Source: Procambarus clarkii | Taxonomy: Eukaryota; Arthropoda; Malacostraca; Decapoda; Cambaridae | Assembly (NCBI RefSeq): GCF_040958095.1 | Contig: NC_091151.1 | Coordinates: 3,217,630-3,281,629 of the forward strand | Length of the DNA stretch: 64,000 nt | Direction: 5' to 3' | Made by a program: the position numbers and the translations under genes | Notes under the pieces: generated by a model | The model's input: the letters and a program-made list of their open reading frames with translations, nothing else | Database searches by the model: none | What the model was told of the DNA's origin: nothing | Part shown: piece after piece, positions 34,717-45,330 of the stretch | Numbering within the stretch: the first letter of the stretch is position 1 | How the letters are laid out: the number at the start of each line of letters is the position of its first letter

Positions 34717-35768
34717 CACCTCCTATCGAAACGCTCCCAGGGATTTGGAAAGAAAGACGGGTGTGGGAGGGACCAGGGGACAATCTTCTCAAAAACCTCC
34801 CATTCACTAAACCACCTAGTGATCACCTGACAAAGGACTCTGAAACCACAAACATGATTAGGGAAATCTTCACTAGTGAAAGAAGTTTTATGAAAATAGA
34901 ACTAGCAGAAGATGACCTAGAAGCGGCAGATATGATAAAAAAATTATTTTCAACCCTTGATCATTTAAAAGAAAGGCTTAGACAACTGCAATGGTCTGCC
35001 AACTGGGATAAAACCCCAGCTTACCTGACCCAAGCCCCAACTTTCCCGTTCTTCTCTACAGACCTGCCCATCCCGCCAGGTCTAGAGTCTTATTTAGAAG
35101 ATTTCTATGAAAAACACGCCAGGGAATCAGCAGCAATTTATACCTTGCTACTGAAGGGTTCCATAGCAAGGGAACATGCAAAAATCGAACTACTTGTAGA
35201 TTGCATGAGGGGGGAGGGCTACAGCCCAGAGAGGATAGGAGCTGTCCTTTGGGCCGCCTACAACAGGCGGACCAAAACTACTTGCCAAATTCAGCCTCAA
35301 CCTTTTGAAGGCAAAATAATGATTAGAGCTAACAAGAAAATAACGCCATACGGCGAATTCAAAACACCTCCTAAAAACAATACTTACGATGACCTCAGGG
35401 AGGAAATTTTCACTATCATAGCCCCCAAAGGAAGACTAATAGAGGAAGGATACCCTAGAGCATCGGTATGGGATTTGACACCCGACTCGGATGCTTCCTT
35501 AAACAAACCTCTACCTACACAACAACAGAAAGAGGACAAAAACTCTACACCTCACATCCAGGGGCAACAACACATTCCTAAAAAACAAGGAAAACCTAAG
35601 CGAAGAGATACAAGCGCTCAGAAAAACAAAAAACAGACCCCAACATACAAAGAGGGGGAGCAACAGAGCTCAGATAAGAAAGGTAAGAACAAAAACCGCT
35701 CACAAAACAGAGGGAGGTCGAGGGAAACTCAGAAAAAAAACTACCTTCCCCCCGAAGAAAAGGGGTAA
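34698..35768 (+). CDS. PLE upstream ORF, 3' part
   Basis: An open frame of about 356 codons with no ATG at its start, continuing the upstream ORF in another frame. It has a mixed helical region (about 34860-35430, with 'LESYLEDFYEKHARESAAIY') and a very basic Lys/Gln/Asn-rich tail (about 35520-35760), which suggests nucleic-acid binding. No known family is recognised. It lies directly upstream of the RT ORF on the same strand. An analogy with the ORF1/gag of other retroelements is inference. Confidence 0.6.
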   Translation, partial: GFRQDITPPIETLPGIWKERRVWEGPGDNLLKNLPFTKPPSDHLTKDSETTNMIREIFTSERSFMKIELAEDDLEAADMIKKLFSTLDHLKERLRQLQWSANWDKTPAYLTQAPTFPFFSTDLPIPPGLESYLEDFYEKHARESAAIYTLLLKGSIAREHAKIELLVDCMRGEGYSPERIGAVLWAAYNRRTKTTCQIQPQPFEGKIMIRANKKITPYGEFKTPPKNNTYDDLREEIFTIIAPKGRLIEEGYPRASVWDLTPDSDASLNKPLPTQQQKEDKNSTPHIQGQQHIPKKQGKPKRRDTSAQKNKKQTPTYKEGEQQSSDKKGKNKNRSQNRGRSRETQKKNYLPPEEKG

Positions 35769-35894
35769 TAAGAGTCCCTACTCCCCTGAGAGAAACACGG
35801 ACAAGTCTCCCCAAAGATCCAGTACACCCCAGCCAAAAAACAGAGGGCTAGACAGAGGGTGGAAAGATGGAGGGAAGCAAAGAAACGGAAATCA

Positions 35895-37664
35895 ATGGAA
35901 AGGAAAAAGAAACAGGAACGAATCAGGAGCTCGGTAGTCTCGGAGGTGAAAATCTCCGGGATCGAGTGGGACCTTCTAGGCAAAGGACTTTCCTTTGTGC
36001 CAGGTCCCCCACCCAGGCATAAACGCCTGGCTATTGTTGAGGACACTCTAACTACATTAGGTTCTCTCATCAACAACACGTGGTCCACACTTCAAACTAC
36101 AAACTTACAAGCAGACACTTCCACTGTGGGTTTCAGGAAAAACACTGAGCCTAGGTCCCTCTCATGGAAATACATGAACCCTCCACAAATGACACACCAC
36201 AACACCTTTAAACTGAATGGCCTTAGTGATCAGATAGACCTTCTGATGGACTCTCTTAAATCTCGAGTTCTTAATCGGCGTCCTTTTAACCTTGGTAGGG
36301 AACACCGTTTAGCACTTAGAAGCCTTTGTGACAGAAAGGATGTGGTCATCAAGCAAGCGGATAAAGGGGGTTCAGTAGTCCTGTGGAAAAAGAAGAACTA
36401 CGAGGATGAGATGGGAAGACACCTGGAAGACATCCAGACCTACAAACCAATACAGCATGGACCAACAGCGTTATTAAACGCCCAAAAGAGGAGCAAATCA
36501 CTGGTACTAGGACTCTATAACAATGGAGGAGGAAAAGGCCTTATGAGAGTCCCGGCTAGAGACACTTTTCTAGCCTTCGAGTCCGAAATTCCGAACATTT
36601 ACCTACTCCCTAAAATACACAAGGGAGTGGACCCGGAGACAGGGACCTGGCCAGGCCGCCCAGTCCTAAGCGGCTGCAAAGCGCCGACAAAACCAGTAGA
36701 TAAGATAGTAACAGCCTTACTTAACCCCCTCCTACCCTTACTGAAGGAGAGGCTTAAAGATACAACGGACCTTCTTCTAAGACTAAACAAGACTAATGAA
36801 GAACGCGGCCCGGTTCCTGAAGGAGCTATCTTATTCTCCTTAGACATAGTTTCCCTCTACCCTAGCATCCCTCAGAGAGAAGCGGCCAGCCTGGTTGCGG
36901 ATTTCTTCGACAGGAATGCATACAAGGTAGGCAGGGAACTTCGAAGTGCAGGAATATTCAAACCTCCTACTAAAGGACTCCTCATGGAAGCGATTCTTCA
37001 CATAATGAGGGATACGATCCTAACATTCGGAGACAAAACCTATAGACAAATCAAAGGAACGGCTATAGGGGCATCAAGTAGTGTAGCGATTGCAGAAATT
37101 TTCGTACACGAAGTCTTCGAATCTAGAAGGAGGAACTTAGGGAATGGACCGGACCTATATTTCCGGTACATCGATGATATCTTCGGTATAATGGTTGGAA
37201 ATATGGAAGATCTAGATGGTTTCTTTGAGTGGACTAACACGGTACACCCTAACCTGAAATTCACGCTCGAGAAAAATACTAGCGAGCTTAATTTCCTAGA
37301 TACTACAATATACATAGACTCAGTGACCCGTCGGCTGGAAACAAAGGCATATTATAAGCCGACAAACCTGCATATGTATCTCCATTACTTTTCAGACCAC
37401 CCGAAAAAATTAAAAGATTCACTTCCCTACTCGTTAGGATTACGCCTCAAGAGGATCAACAGCTCGGAGGATACTCTACAAAACCAACTAGAAGACCTGT
37501 GGACTTTCTTCAGAGATAGGGACTACCCTATGGATGTATTAGAGAAAGCAAAAAGAAAGCTAGACTCTACCACAAGGGAACAGGCACTAACGAGTAAGCC
37601 AGACAAAGAAGACGATAGAGACATACTAGTCTCAACCTTCTTTCTTGGCCTAGAGAAACCCTAG
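35895..37664 (+). CDS. Penelope-like reverse transcriptase, intact core
   Basis: An RT of a Penelope-like retroelement, about 589 residues from the first in-frame ATG at 35895; the frame is open upstream to about 35787 without an ATG. Features: 'LGKGLSFVPGPPP' (N-terminal PLE motif, about 35975-36015), 'QADKGGSVVLW' (about 36355-36388), 'YLLPKIHKGVDP' (about 36600-36635), 'SLDIVSLYPSIP' (about 36838-36873), 'GTAIGASSSVAIAE' (about 37057-37098), catalytic 'YIDD' (37167-37178), 'NFLDTTIYID' and 'AYYKPTNLHMYL'. There are no stops across the RT core. The frame ends just after 'FFLGLEKP', before the 'PP..FR..K.LkD.LV' motif that copy 1 keeps, and no GIY-YIG endonuclease follows. It is therefore truncated at the 3' end or belongs to an endonuclease-lacking lineage. 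Confidence 0.9.
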   Translation: MERKKKQERIRSSVVSEVKISGIEWDLLGKGLSFVPGPPPRHKRLAIVEDTLTTLGSLINNTWSTLQTTNLQADTSTVGFRKNTEPRSLSWKYMNPPQMTHHNTFKLNGLSDQIDLLMDSLKSRVLNRRPFNLGREHRLALRSLCDRKDVVIKQADKGGSVVLWKKKNYEDEMGRHLEDIQTYKPIQHGPTALLNAQKRSKSLVLGLYNNGGGKGLMRVPARDTFLAFESEIPNIYLLPKIHKGVDPETGTWPGRPVLSGCKAPTKPVDKIVTALLNPLLPLLKERLKDTTDLLLRLNKTNEERGPVPEGAILFSLDIVSLYPSIPQREAASLVADFFDRNAYKVGRELRSAGIFKPPTKGLLMEAILHIMRDTILTFGDKTYRQIKGTAIGASSSVAIAEIFVHEVFESRRRNLGNGPDLYFRYIDDIFGIMVGNMEDLDGFFEWTNTVHPNLKFTLEKNTSELNFLDTTIYIDSVTRRLETKAYYKPTNLHMYLHYFSDHPKKLKDSLPYSLGLRLKRINSSEDTLQNQLEDLWTFFRDRDYPMDVLEKAKRKLDSTTREQALTSKPDKEDDRDILVSTFFLGLEKP

Positions 37665-37668
37665 AACC

Positions 37669-37965
37669 TTGGACTTTCTTCAGAGATAGGGACTACCCTA
37701 TGGATGTATTAGAGAAAGGGACAGAGCAAAGGCCAGAACAAAGACTCTAACACACCCCCCAGCACACAAGGTTTCGTAGTGGATATGCAACCATATAGCA
37801 AACCACAGAGACCGAACACTAGGGCAACAAATAACAGGGAACACAACGCCACACACCTACTTGACGAGGCAACTACAGTTTCCCTAGCCCCATACTACCC
37901 AACAGAAACACGGATTAACACCTCACAAACACCGGGCACTTCTAAACAGATAGACCCAGTGAACA
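37669..37965 (+). repeat. Partial duplication of PLE segments
   Basis: 37671-37718 repeats 37501-37548 exactly. It is followed at 37727-37965 by a near-exact copy of 34302-34545 (the 5' part of the upstream ORF) with small deletions near its end. It then runs into a TA tract. This joins the 3' end of the element to a copy of its 5' part, as in partial tandem copies of Penelope elements. Confidence 0.9.
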
Positions 37966-37994
37966 TATATATATATACATATATATATATATAT

Positions 37995-38379
37995 GTCGTA
38001 CCTAATAGCCAGAACGCACTTCTCAGCCTACTATTCAAGGCCCGATTTGCCTAATAAGCCAAGTTTTCATGAATTAATGTTTTTTCGTCTACCTAACCTA
38101 CCTAACCTAACCTAGCTTTTTTTGGCTACCTAACCTAACCTTACCTATAAATATAGGTTAGGTGAGGTTAGGTAGGGTTGGTTAGGTTCGGTCATATATC
38201 TACGTTAATTTTAACTCCAATAAAAAAAAATTGACCTCATACATAGAGAAAAGGGTTGCTTTATCATTTCATGAGACAAAAATTATAGTAAATATATTAA
38301 TTCAGGAAAACTTGGCTTATTAGGCAAATCGGGCCTTGAATAGTAGGCTGAGAAGTGAGTTCTGGCTACTAGGTACGAC
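37995..38379. mobile_element. 385-bp MITE, copy 2
   Basis: The same element and orientation as 33293-33676, with the same ends and TA flanks. Differences are a handful of substitutions, such as GGTTAGGTGAGG in place of GGTTAGGTTAGG. It lies on the other side of the PLE. Confidence 0.9.
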
Positions 38380-38450
38380 ATATATACATATATATACAAT
38401 ATATATACATATATATATACATATATATACATATATATACATATATATAC

Positions 38451-38500
<50 letters not shown>
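38380..38500. repeat. TA microsatellite up to the gap
   Basis: TACATATATA repeats grading into pure TA and ending at the run of N; the assembly gap is probably caused by this tract. Confidence 0.9.
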
Positions 38501-39000
38501 NNNNNNNNNNNNNNNNNNNNNNNNNNNNNNNNNNNNNNNNNNNNNNNNNNNNNNNNNNNNNNNNNNNNNNNNNNNNNNNNNNNNNNNNNNNNNNNNNNNN
38601 NNNNNNNNNNNNNNNNNNNNNNNNNNNNNNNNNNNNNNNNNNNNNNNNNNNNNNNNNNNNNNNNNNNNNNNNNNNNNNNNNNNNNNNNNNNNNNNNNNNN
38701 NNNNNNNNNNNNNNNNNNNNNNNNNNNNNNNNNNNNNNNNNNNNNNNNNNNNNNNNNNNNNNNNNNNNNNNNNNNNNNNNNNNNNNNNNNNNNNNNNNNN
38801 NNNNNNNNNNNNNNNNNNNNNNNNNNNNNNNNNNNNNNNNNNNNNNNNNNNNNNNNNNNNNNNNNNNNNNNNNNNNNNNNNNNNNNNNNNNNNNNNNNNN
38901 NNNNNNNNNNNNNNNNNNNNNNNNNNNNNNNNNNNNNNNNNNNNNNNNNNNNNNNNNNNNNNNNNNNNNNNNNNNNNNNNNNNNNNNNNNNNNNNNNNNN
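38501..39000. other. Assembly gap (500 N)
   Basis: Exactly 500 undetermined bases, probably a placeholder length. The true distance between the MITE side and the LINE side is unknown. Confidence 0.99.
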
Positions 39001-40803
39001 TCCTCTCTTCCTTCAGGTGTCTTCTCGCTCTCTATGTCGATGATCTTACCCTTTGCTGTCAGGGTGATGATTCGCCTATCCTTCAGCGACGGCTTCAACT
39101 TGCAATTGTGCCGTGTAGTCTTGGGCCACCAATCATGGCTTCAAGTTCTCTACTTCTAAGAATTGTGCCATGACTTTTATGCGGAAACGGGTCGTTCTTT
39201 CATCCCACTTTGTCACTTTATGGTCATCCCCTTGAGTACAAAGATTCCGCGAAGCTTTTGGGGTTATTCCATGACACTCGTTTGTCTTGGTCCTCCCCAT
39301 ATCTCTTACCTCCGTGTTGAGTGCTCTAAGGGCCTTACCCTCCTTCGGGTCTTGTCCCATACTTCTTGGGGGGGCAGATAGGCGCACTCTCCTTGCTTTA
39401 CATTCCTCTCTCGTCCTGTCTAAGCTCGATTATGGTTGCCCTGCTTACTCGTCTGCTTCTCCTTCTACTCTTCGCCGTCTTGATGCTTTGCACTATACTG
39501 GGTTGCGCCTCAGTTCTGGTGCCTTTCGTTCGACTCCTGTCCTTAGCTTGTATGTTGACACTGGTTTCCTGTCTCTTCAATACCGCCGTGATCGCTTCTG
39601 TCTTCGCTATCTTGCGCGGTCCTTACAACATCCTTCCTCTCGCCTCTGTCGTGCTTTAACTTTTACCCCTCCTGCGGTTCCTGTTCCTCTTCACCACCTT
39701 CCTCTTTCTGTCCGGTTATCTCGCCTACAGGACTCTCTTTCCGTTCGTATTTCTAATGTTTCTCCTCGTGTTGTTCCTTCTTTGCCCCCGTGGAGAGTCC
39801 CTCTACCGCGGACTTGTACGTCCTTGACCCGTGTCACTAAAGCTTTTACCCTCCTACGGTTCTAAAACACCTTTTCATTGAGCACTTTTCTTCTCACTCC
39901 CGCTCCGTTTCTGTCTTGACCGATGGGTCTAAGTCTGCGGACGGTGTTGGCTACTCTGTTGTTTTTTCTGATCGCACTTATATGTATCGCTTACCTCCGG
40001 AGACTAGCATCTTTACAGCGGAGCATTATGCTATTCTCTATGCTCTTCGTCTCCTGCTTTCTCGTTGTTAGTCTTCCTTTGTAGTTGTTGTTGACTCTCG
40101 TAGTGCCCTCATGGCTCTCGGGTCCTTTAATCTGGTTCATCCAGTAGTTGTCGAGATCCAGCATTGGCTGTTTCTTGTTCACAGTAAATTTAAGTCGGTT
40201 GAGTTTTGTTGGGTTCCCAGCCATATTGGTGTGTCTTTTAATGAGCGTGCGGATGCTGCCGCCAAGGAAGTTGTCCGCTCTTGTCCCATCTCTCATAAAG
40301 GTATTCCGTATTCCGACTTTACCCGGTTATCCATTCCTCCGTCCTTACCCGTTGGCAGGCTTCTTGGTCGTCTGTTACTGGTAACAAACTACGTACTCTT
40401 AAATGTTGTGTTGCCTCGTGGCCGTCCTCCTACCACCGTAACCGGCGATGGGAAACAGCTCTGGCGAGGATGCGTATTGGCCATACTCGCTTAACTCATG
40501 GTCACTTGATGGAGCGCCGCCCTGCTCCTTATTGTCCTAGTTGCAATGTCCCTCTTACGGTCGTGCATGTCCTGACTTCCAGGACGAGCGTGTGTCTTGC
40601 TTTCCGACCGCCACTTGCGGTCACCTGTCCCTCAATAGAATTCTTGGTGACTCGGATACTTTTGATATCGTTCGTCTTATGCGTTTTTGTTCTCGTATTG
40701 GCATCCTTGTTGATATTTAGCGCCATCTGATTATTCTGCACATTTGATGGTGCTACATAGCCTTCCCGGTTTGGTGCATTCTTTTGATAATTACTTACTT
40801 ACT
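39001..40803 (+). pseudogene. LINE family A, copy 4
   Basis: The longest copy of the family, cut on its 5' side by the assembly gap. It starts in the RT palm: 'LALYVDDLTLCC' with the YVDD catalytic motif at 39033-39044. The RT C-terminal region (39287-39865, 'RVECSKGLTLLRVLSHTSW' onward), RNase H (about 39915-40270) and the C-terminal region to 'FCSRIGIL' follow. It ends in GATAATTACTTACTTACTT (about 40783-40803). Frames break several times. The RT motif shows that all four copies come from a LINE carrying RT followed by RNase H. Confidence 0.9.
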
Positions 40804-41326
40804 TACTCCTTGATTTTTCCCTAGGCTCAAGTAAAATCATTTATTTCCCCTAGACAACATTTAAAGGTTCACCACCACCAAATTCTTGACAGGTCTTTAT
40901 GACACAAACTATGACAACAGAATCATGACACAATTTATGACAAAAATAAGACTCAACCCATGACAATTCGGTAGCATGTCTGGGAGCACCTCACACATTC
41001 AGCAGCCTGATCGAAAGCCTAATAAAAGTGGATAGCTTGAATGTGTAACCTGACATAAAAATTGTGTACCCTATTTATTCAATTTGCCTTGTGTAGAAAT
41101 TTAGTATATCTTTAATATTGGTATAATATGATTATGTACTTTATTACCTATTTATGTACATTTTATTAATCTTTATGAAAAGGGTTTTAAAAAATTTTGT
41201 GTGTGTGTTCTCTAATGCAAAAATTTACCAGTTGACAGGGCAGTCAAGTGAATTAAGCACTGTCCTTATCAGTTTTCCAAACTAATTCTCAGCTTAAAAG
41301 GGAAAGGTGTTGCTGAAGCATAAATT
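40804..41326. other. AT-rich, no gene
   Basis: Upstream flank of the Gypsy-like gag. It may include the leader or part of a 5' LTR of that element, but I find no matching 3' LTR or primer-binding site. Confidence 0.35.
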
Positions 41327-42948
41327 TTGTGTTGGAGTCTGCTGTATCTTACCACACTAAAAATGGATTTTGTAGCACAACAAATTGTCGACAATCATAG
41401 TGTTGAGGGTTTAAAACAGCCAAAAAAGTTTATCCTAGTGGCTGTTGGCAAGCACTATGGACTATTATTGCACATAGGAATGGTGAAGACGGAATTGCTA
41501 AGAGAGATAACGATGCACTGGGTAGATGAGCAAATTCTCCCACAGGAGATATTAGAGCAGTCCCCGTCCACCAGTGGTGCAAATGTTGTAACTACAGAAA
41601 AGGTGGAGACTCAGATGCAGTGGCAGGCAGAATTGGAACTAAAGAGCTCAGAAGAAGCTAGAGGCAGAGCAAGCTCAGAAGAGGCTAGAGGCAGAGCAAG
41701 CTCAGAAGAGGATAGAGGCAGAGCAAGCTCAGAAGAGGCTAGAGGCAGAGCAAGCTCAGAAGAGGCTAGAGGCAGAGCAAGCTCAGAAGAGGATAGAGGC
41801 AGAGCAAGCTCAGAAGAGGATAGAGGCAGAGCAAGCTCAGAAGAGGATAGAGGCAGAGCAAGCTCAGAAGAGGATAGAGGCAGAGCAAGCTCAGAAGAGG
41901 ATAGAGGCAGAGCAAGCTCAGAAGAGGATAGAGGCAGAGCAAGCTCAGAAGAGGATAGAGGCAGAGCAAGCTCAGAAGAGGATAGAGGCAGAGCAAGCTC
42001 AGAAGAGGATAGAGGCAGAGCAAGCTCAGAAGAGGATAGAGGCAGAGCAAGCTCAAGAACTAGCTATGAAGAGGTTAGAAGTGGAGCAAGCTCAGGAAAA
42101 AAAATAGAGTTAGAGATTAGGCTAGCAGAATTGAGAATTAGATCAGAAAATACCGGTGTTGTTGACTTGGGAACACCTGGGCAGTTAAAGGTTAACAAAA
42201 ATGTAAAGTTTCCTCAATTCTGTGAGATTGACCCAAAAAAGTTCTTCACTCATTTTAAAAGTTGGCACGGAGTTTGGAATGGCCTGAAACACCATGGGTA
42301 TCTCTTCTGTAAGGCCAGTTGATGGGGAACACACAGAAAATATTTGCAGCTATGCCTTTGAGTGACAGTTTTGAATATGACAAGGTAAAGGCAGCCATCC
42401 TTACTGCTTATCAACGCGTTCCTGAGGCTTATGAGCAAAAGTTTAGACAACTAAGACGAGACCCAAGTCAAACCTTGGTAGAATTTGCACAAGAGAAATA
42501 TAATATGTTTAATAAATGGTTAGATGCAGAAAAAATAGGGATCTGGGCTCAAAAAAATTTACTCATAGTAGAAGAATTTTTATCTTGCATACCTTCTAAT
42601 GTGGCTTTGTAAATGGCAGAGAAATTACCCAGAGATATTTATGAGTTGGCAAAATTAGCAGATGAATATGAGTTGATGCATAAAGGAACTTTAAAATAAA
42701 ATTCGATTAAATAGTCAAGGATCTGGTCGAGCAATTAACTACTCCGTCAGATTTGGGTCCCACATGTACCCAACAGCAGGTCAAGGAAACACTTTCTCAA
42801 AGGTGCCAGGTGGTAAAGAGAGTAATGTGAAATCCAAAGAGGATCACACTAGTAATAAGCCTCACCCAGAGTTGAAACAGTGTTCCTACTGCCATAGGAA
42901 GGGTCATGTTGTTAAGAGTCGTTGGTTTTTTCACCCAAAAAAGAGATC
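41327..42948 (+). pseudogene. Gypsy (Gmr1-like) gag relic with 9-residue repeat
   Basis: Gag of a Ty3/Gypsy element in pieces. The first frame (41327-42322) holds an N-terminal domain, a 27-bp repeat array (41645-42049), and 'VKFPQFCEIDPKKFFTHFKS', the start of a capsid-like region. After a stop at 42322 the next frame (42319-42612) continues with 'VKAAILTAYQRVPEAYEQKF' and 'LVEFAQEKYNMFNKWL', which resemble SCAN/retroviral capsid helices. The last frame (about 42764-42950) has a zinc knuckle 'CSYCHRKGHVVKSRW', where the final cysteine of CCHC is replaced by arginine. It is followed abruptly by a solo LTR; protease resumes beyond it. Confidence 0.82.
41645..42049 (+). repeat. 27-bp coding repeat, 15 units
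   Basis: Fifteen units of 27 bases. In the long open frame they read SSEE(D/A)RGRA. In the next frame they read AEQAQKR(I/L)E, a charged helical repeat typical of gag linkers. Sequence before and after suggests the second frame is the original one. Confidence 0.9.
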
Positions 42949-42951
42949 TAT

Positions 42952-43950
42952 TGTTACGGACCCGAGTCCAGCGTCGCAGCACGGAGCAGTGACGACAACG
43001 CCATCTGTGAGTCCACTCCCGAAACCTCCTCCAAATGGACAACGCCATCTAGGGAGGCCGGTGCTGGATTCCCGTTTTAATCAGCTCATAACATAGCCGC
43101 TGCTGACCTCTGGTGAGGTGGCGCTTAGACAGCAACGCCATCTATGGAGCAGAGAGGTGGACGTTTGTGTCTAAGCCTGTAAGTGAGGTTCCCTAGTCCC
43201 AGTATTAATGACGTGTCTGATTACAGAGTCGACCTGGGACTGCTGTATTGGACGATGGATCAGTCTACCCAAGGCAGCCAAGGTCTCTCCACGAGTTTGC
43301 TCTAAAGAAGCTGTGAGTCACCCCTGGACGAACTCTGCTGAGAGTATTAGCCTGCCTGTGACGTGGCAGTGTCGAGGAATCGTCGTATCTGGGGCTGGCT
43401 GGTGGAAGAGACTAGCCACTGTGGTGGTTAGTGAGGAGAGCGATCAGCGGGATCACACGAGGGTCCTGCCTAGGGCTCGCAACCCTAGTATCGGCCGTGG
43501 AGTGGCCTACACAGCGGAGCTGATCGGAACCTGCCAGCTACAGGCTGGATTGTAGTTGAAGGCCTTCACGACGGAGCACCCAGTGGGACTGTGATTTGGC
43601 TGGCCTGTGGCCAGGGTAGATTCGCCGAGAGAATCAAAGAGGATTCATCGTGGGGCCAAAGAACAGAACCAGGGCTACTCATCGTGAGCACCGTGGAGCA
43701 TCCTGTGTCTTCAGAGGAAGACAACTCTGTATATTATCGTGTAGTTATAAACCCCGTGTGATTGTTATATATTTATTTATGGTGGTGGTGACAATATATA
43801 TATAAATCAGAACATTTGTATCCCTCCCCCTTTAATTTAACTTGCATTACGGAACACACCCCTTGAAAGCCACTACTAACTTGAGGCCGGATTCCCAAAC
43901 TCTACTAACATCAGAGAACAACCTGGTTACGGCCCAGTAGGGCCGTAACA
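42952..43950 (+). mobile_element. Solo LTR, copy B, inserted in the Gypsy relic
   Basis: A 999-bp homologue of 20579-21580. It starts TGTTACGGACCCGAG and ends GGGCCGTAACA. The flanks TCTAT (42947-42951) and CCTAT (43951-43955) are a 5-bp duplication with one change. It splits the gag zinc knuckle from the protease. Its 3' hairpin has arms GTTACGGCCC and GGGCCGTAAC, differing from copy A by paired changes. A TATA-rich stretch lies near 43765-43805. Confidence 0.88.
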
Positions 43951-44040
43951 CCTATGGCACTCACAGTGTGTGATGGGAGGAAAACCAAATGTGTAGCAAA
44001 AATAATGGGGAAAAAAAGCACTTACTATAAATCATTTTGG

Positions 44041-44441
44041 AGAGTTTATATCAAATGGAAAATTACAGTGTGCAAATGGTTTGTGGCATGATAAAATTTT
44101 GAGGGATACAGGAGCATCCCAACCTTTACTATTAGAGAATGTTTTACAATATATACAGTCTAGAGACGGGGAAGGCAATGATTATACAGGGAATCACTGG
44201 AGATTTCCAGACTGTGCCCTTGAGGGAAAAAACCTCGAGTGTGATTTTATTAATGGCAAAAGTTTAGTAGGTGTTAGTCCTAAGTTAGCAGTTGCTGGCG
44301 TTGATCTAATTTACCTCCTTAAAATTTTCTTAGATTAAGGACCTGCCCGAAACGCTGCGCGTGCTAGTGGCTTTACAAGACTGTAATTACCATATTTGTA
44401 TCCTCACATTCCTTATGTACATTCTTGTATATGCATAAATA

Positions 44442-44473
<32 letters not shown>

Positions 44474-44876
44474 GTGGGGAATGATCTTGCTGGTAATCGA
44501 GTTAAAAGAGATGACCACCCAATAATGCTAACCAAGCCAGAGGTGATTAGGGCATGGACAGATCCTGAGGACAAGGTAATGGACCCAGCATGTGCCATGA
44601 CCCAGTCAAAATCAGAGTCTCAAATATCACAAACTCCCAATAATGTAAGTCAGGAGACAAAATTAGAGGTTAACAAATCAAAAAGTGAAGTGGATCTTTG
44701 TGACACTTTTATGGTTAAGTTGGAAGAAGCAGATGAGAACAGGATGGGGAGTACCTCCACCAAACCACCTAGGAAAAGGGGTAGGGGAGAGTGTAGTCCA
44801 GTTACCACTTCTGGCTCTTCAGACTTGAGATCAAAATCAAATTTTATTCGTCAGCAAAGAACTGATCCACGTTGAC
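44041..44876 (+). pseudogene. Gypsy (Gmr1-like) aspartic protease and linker
   Basis: Protease of the Gypsy relic: the active-site motif 'ILRDTGASQPLLLE' lies near 44095-44140, followed by 'SLVGVSPKLAVAGVDLI' (about 44260-44311). The domain is interrupted at 44312 by a short retro-insertion and resumes at 44474 with 'GNDLAGNRV'. It continues in frame as a hydrophilic linker (44474-44873, 'MDPACAMTQSKSES') to a stop. A linker with a 'CAxTR/Q' motif directly after the protease, leading to integrase without RT, matches Gmr1-like elements as I know them. It is inactive because of the insertion and stops. Confidence 0.82.
44312..44473 (+). mobile_element. Short retro-insertion with AAAT tail
   Basis: 162 bases inserted within the protease, flanked by TAATT (44307-44311 and 44469-44473). 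It holds 'CCTGCCCGAAACGCTGCGCG', which I recall as a common crayfish repeat, and ends in seven or more AAAT units. It looks like a strongly 5'-truncated LINE or a SINE. Confidence 0.8.
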
Positions 44877-45330
44877 TGACTTACATAATAAGACTAACTG
44901 AACTAGAAGCAGAATCGGAGGCTATGACTTATTACTACACTAAAGAGTTGTTGATGCGGAAGTGGAGACCTTGGAGCTCACCTGTGTCACACACTTGGGA
45001 GGTAGTTAATGAAGTAGTCCTATTGAGGGGTTATAGAGAAAAGGTGCTAATTGTAGCCCATGATTCACCAATAGGCGATCATCAGGGTATTGCTAAACAT
45101 ATAATAAAATAAGCAAGTATTTTGCCTGGCATGTATTAAAGAAAGATGTCATCCAGTATTGTAATGAATGTCCTGTATGTGTAACTCTGGTAAACGAAAC
45201 CAGGTAATACCAAAAGCCCTTATACAGCCAATTGTGGTGGCTGAAAAGCCCTCTACCGATATTATAATTGATGTAGTAGGCCCATTGCTTAGAACCAAGA
45301 GTGGTAATATGTATATCATCACCATGATGT
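44877..45330 (+). pseudogene. Gypsy (Gmr1-like) integrase N-terminus
   Basis: The integrase zinc-binding and early catalytic part: 'LLMRKWRPWSS' (about 44943-44975), 'VLIVAHDSPIGDHQGIAKH' (about 45046-45102, the H..H pair), a stop, then 'YCNECPVC' in another frame (about 45158-45182, the C..C pair), then 'NQVIPKALIQPI' and 'DIIIDVVGPLLRTKSGN' (first catalytic aspartate region, about 45258-45308). It ends at about 45330 where LINE ORF1 sequence begins. No RT lies between protease and integrase. Confidence 0.85.

Noticed and set aside
41766-42056. Leu/Tyr-rich repeated ORF on the minus strand, looking like transmembrane segments
   Set aside because: It is the antisense of the 27-bp gag repeat array.
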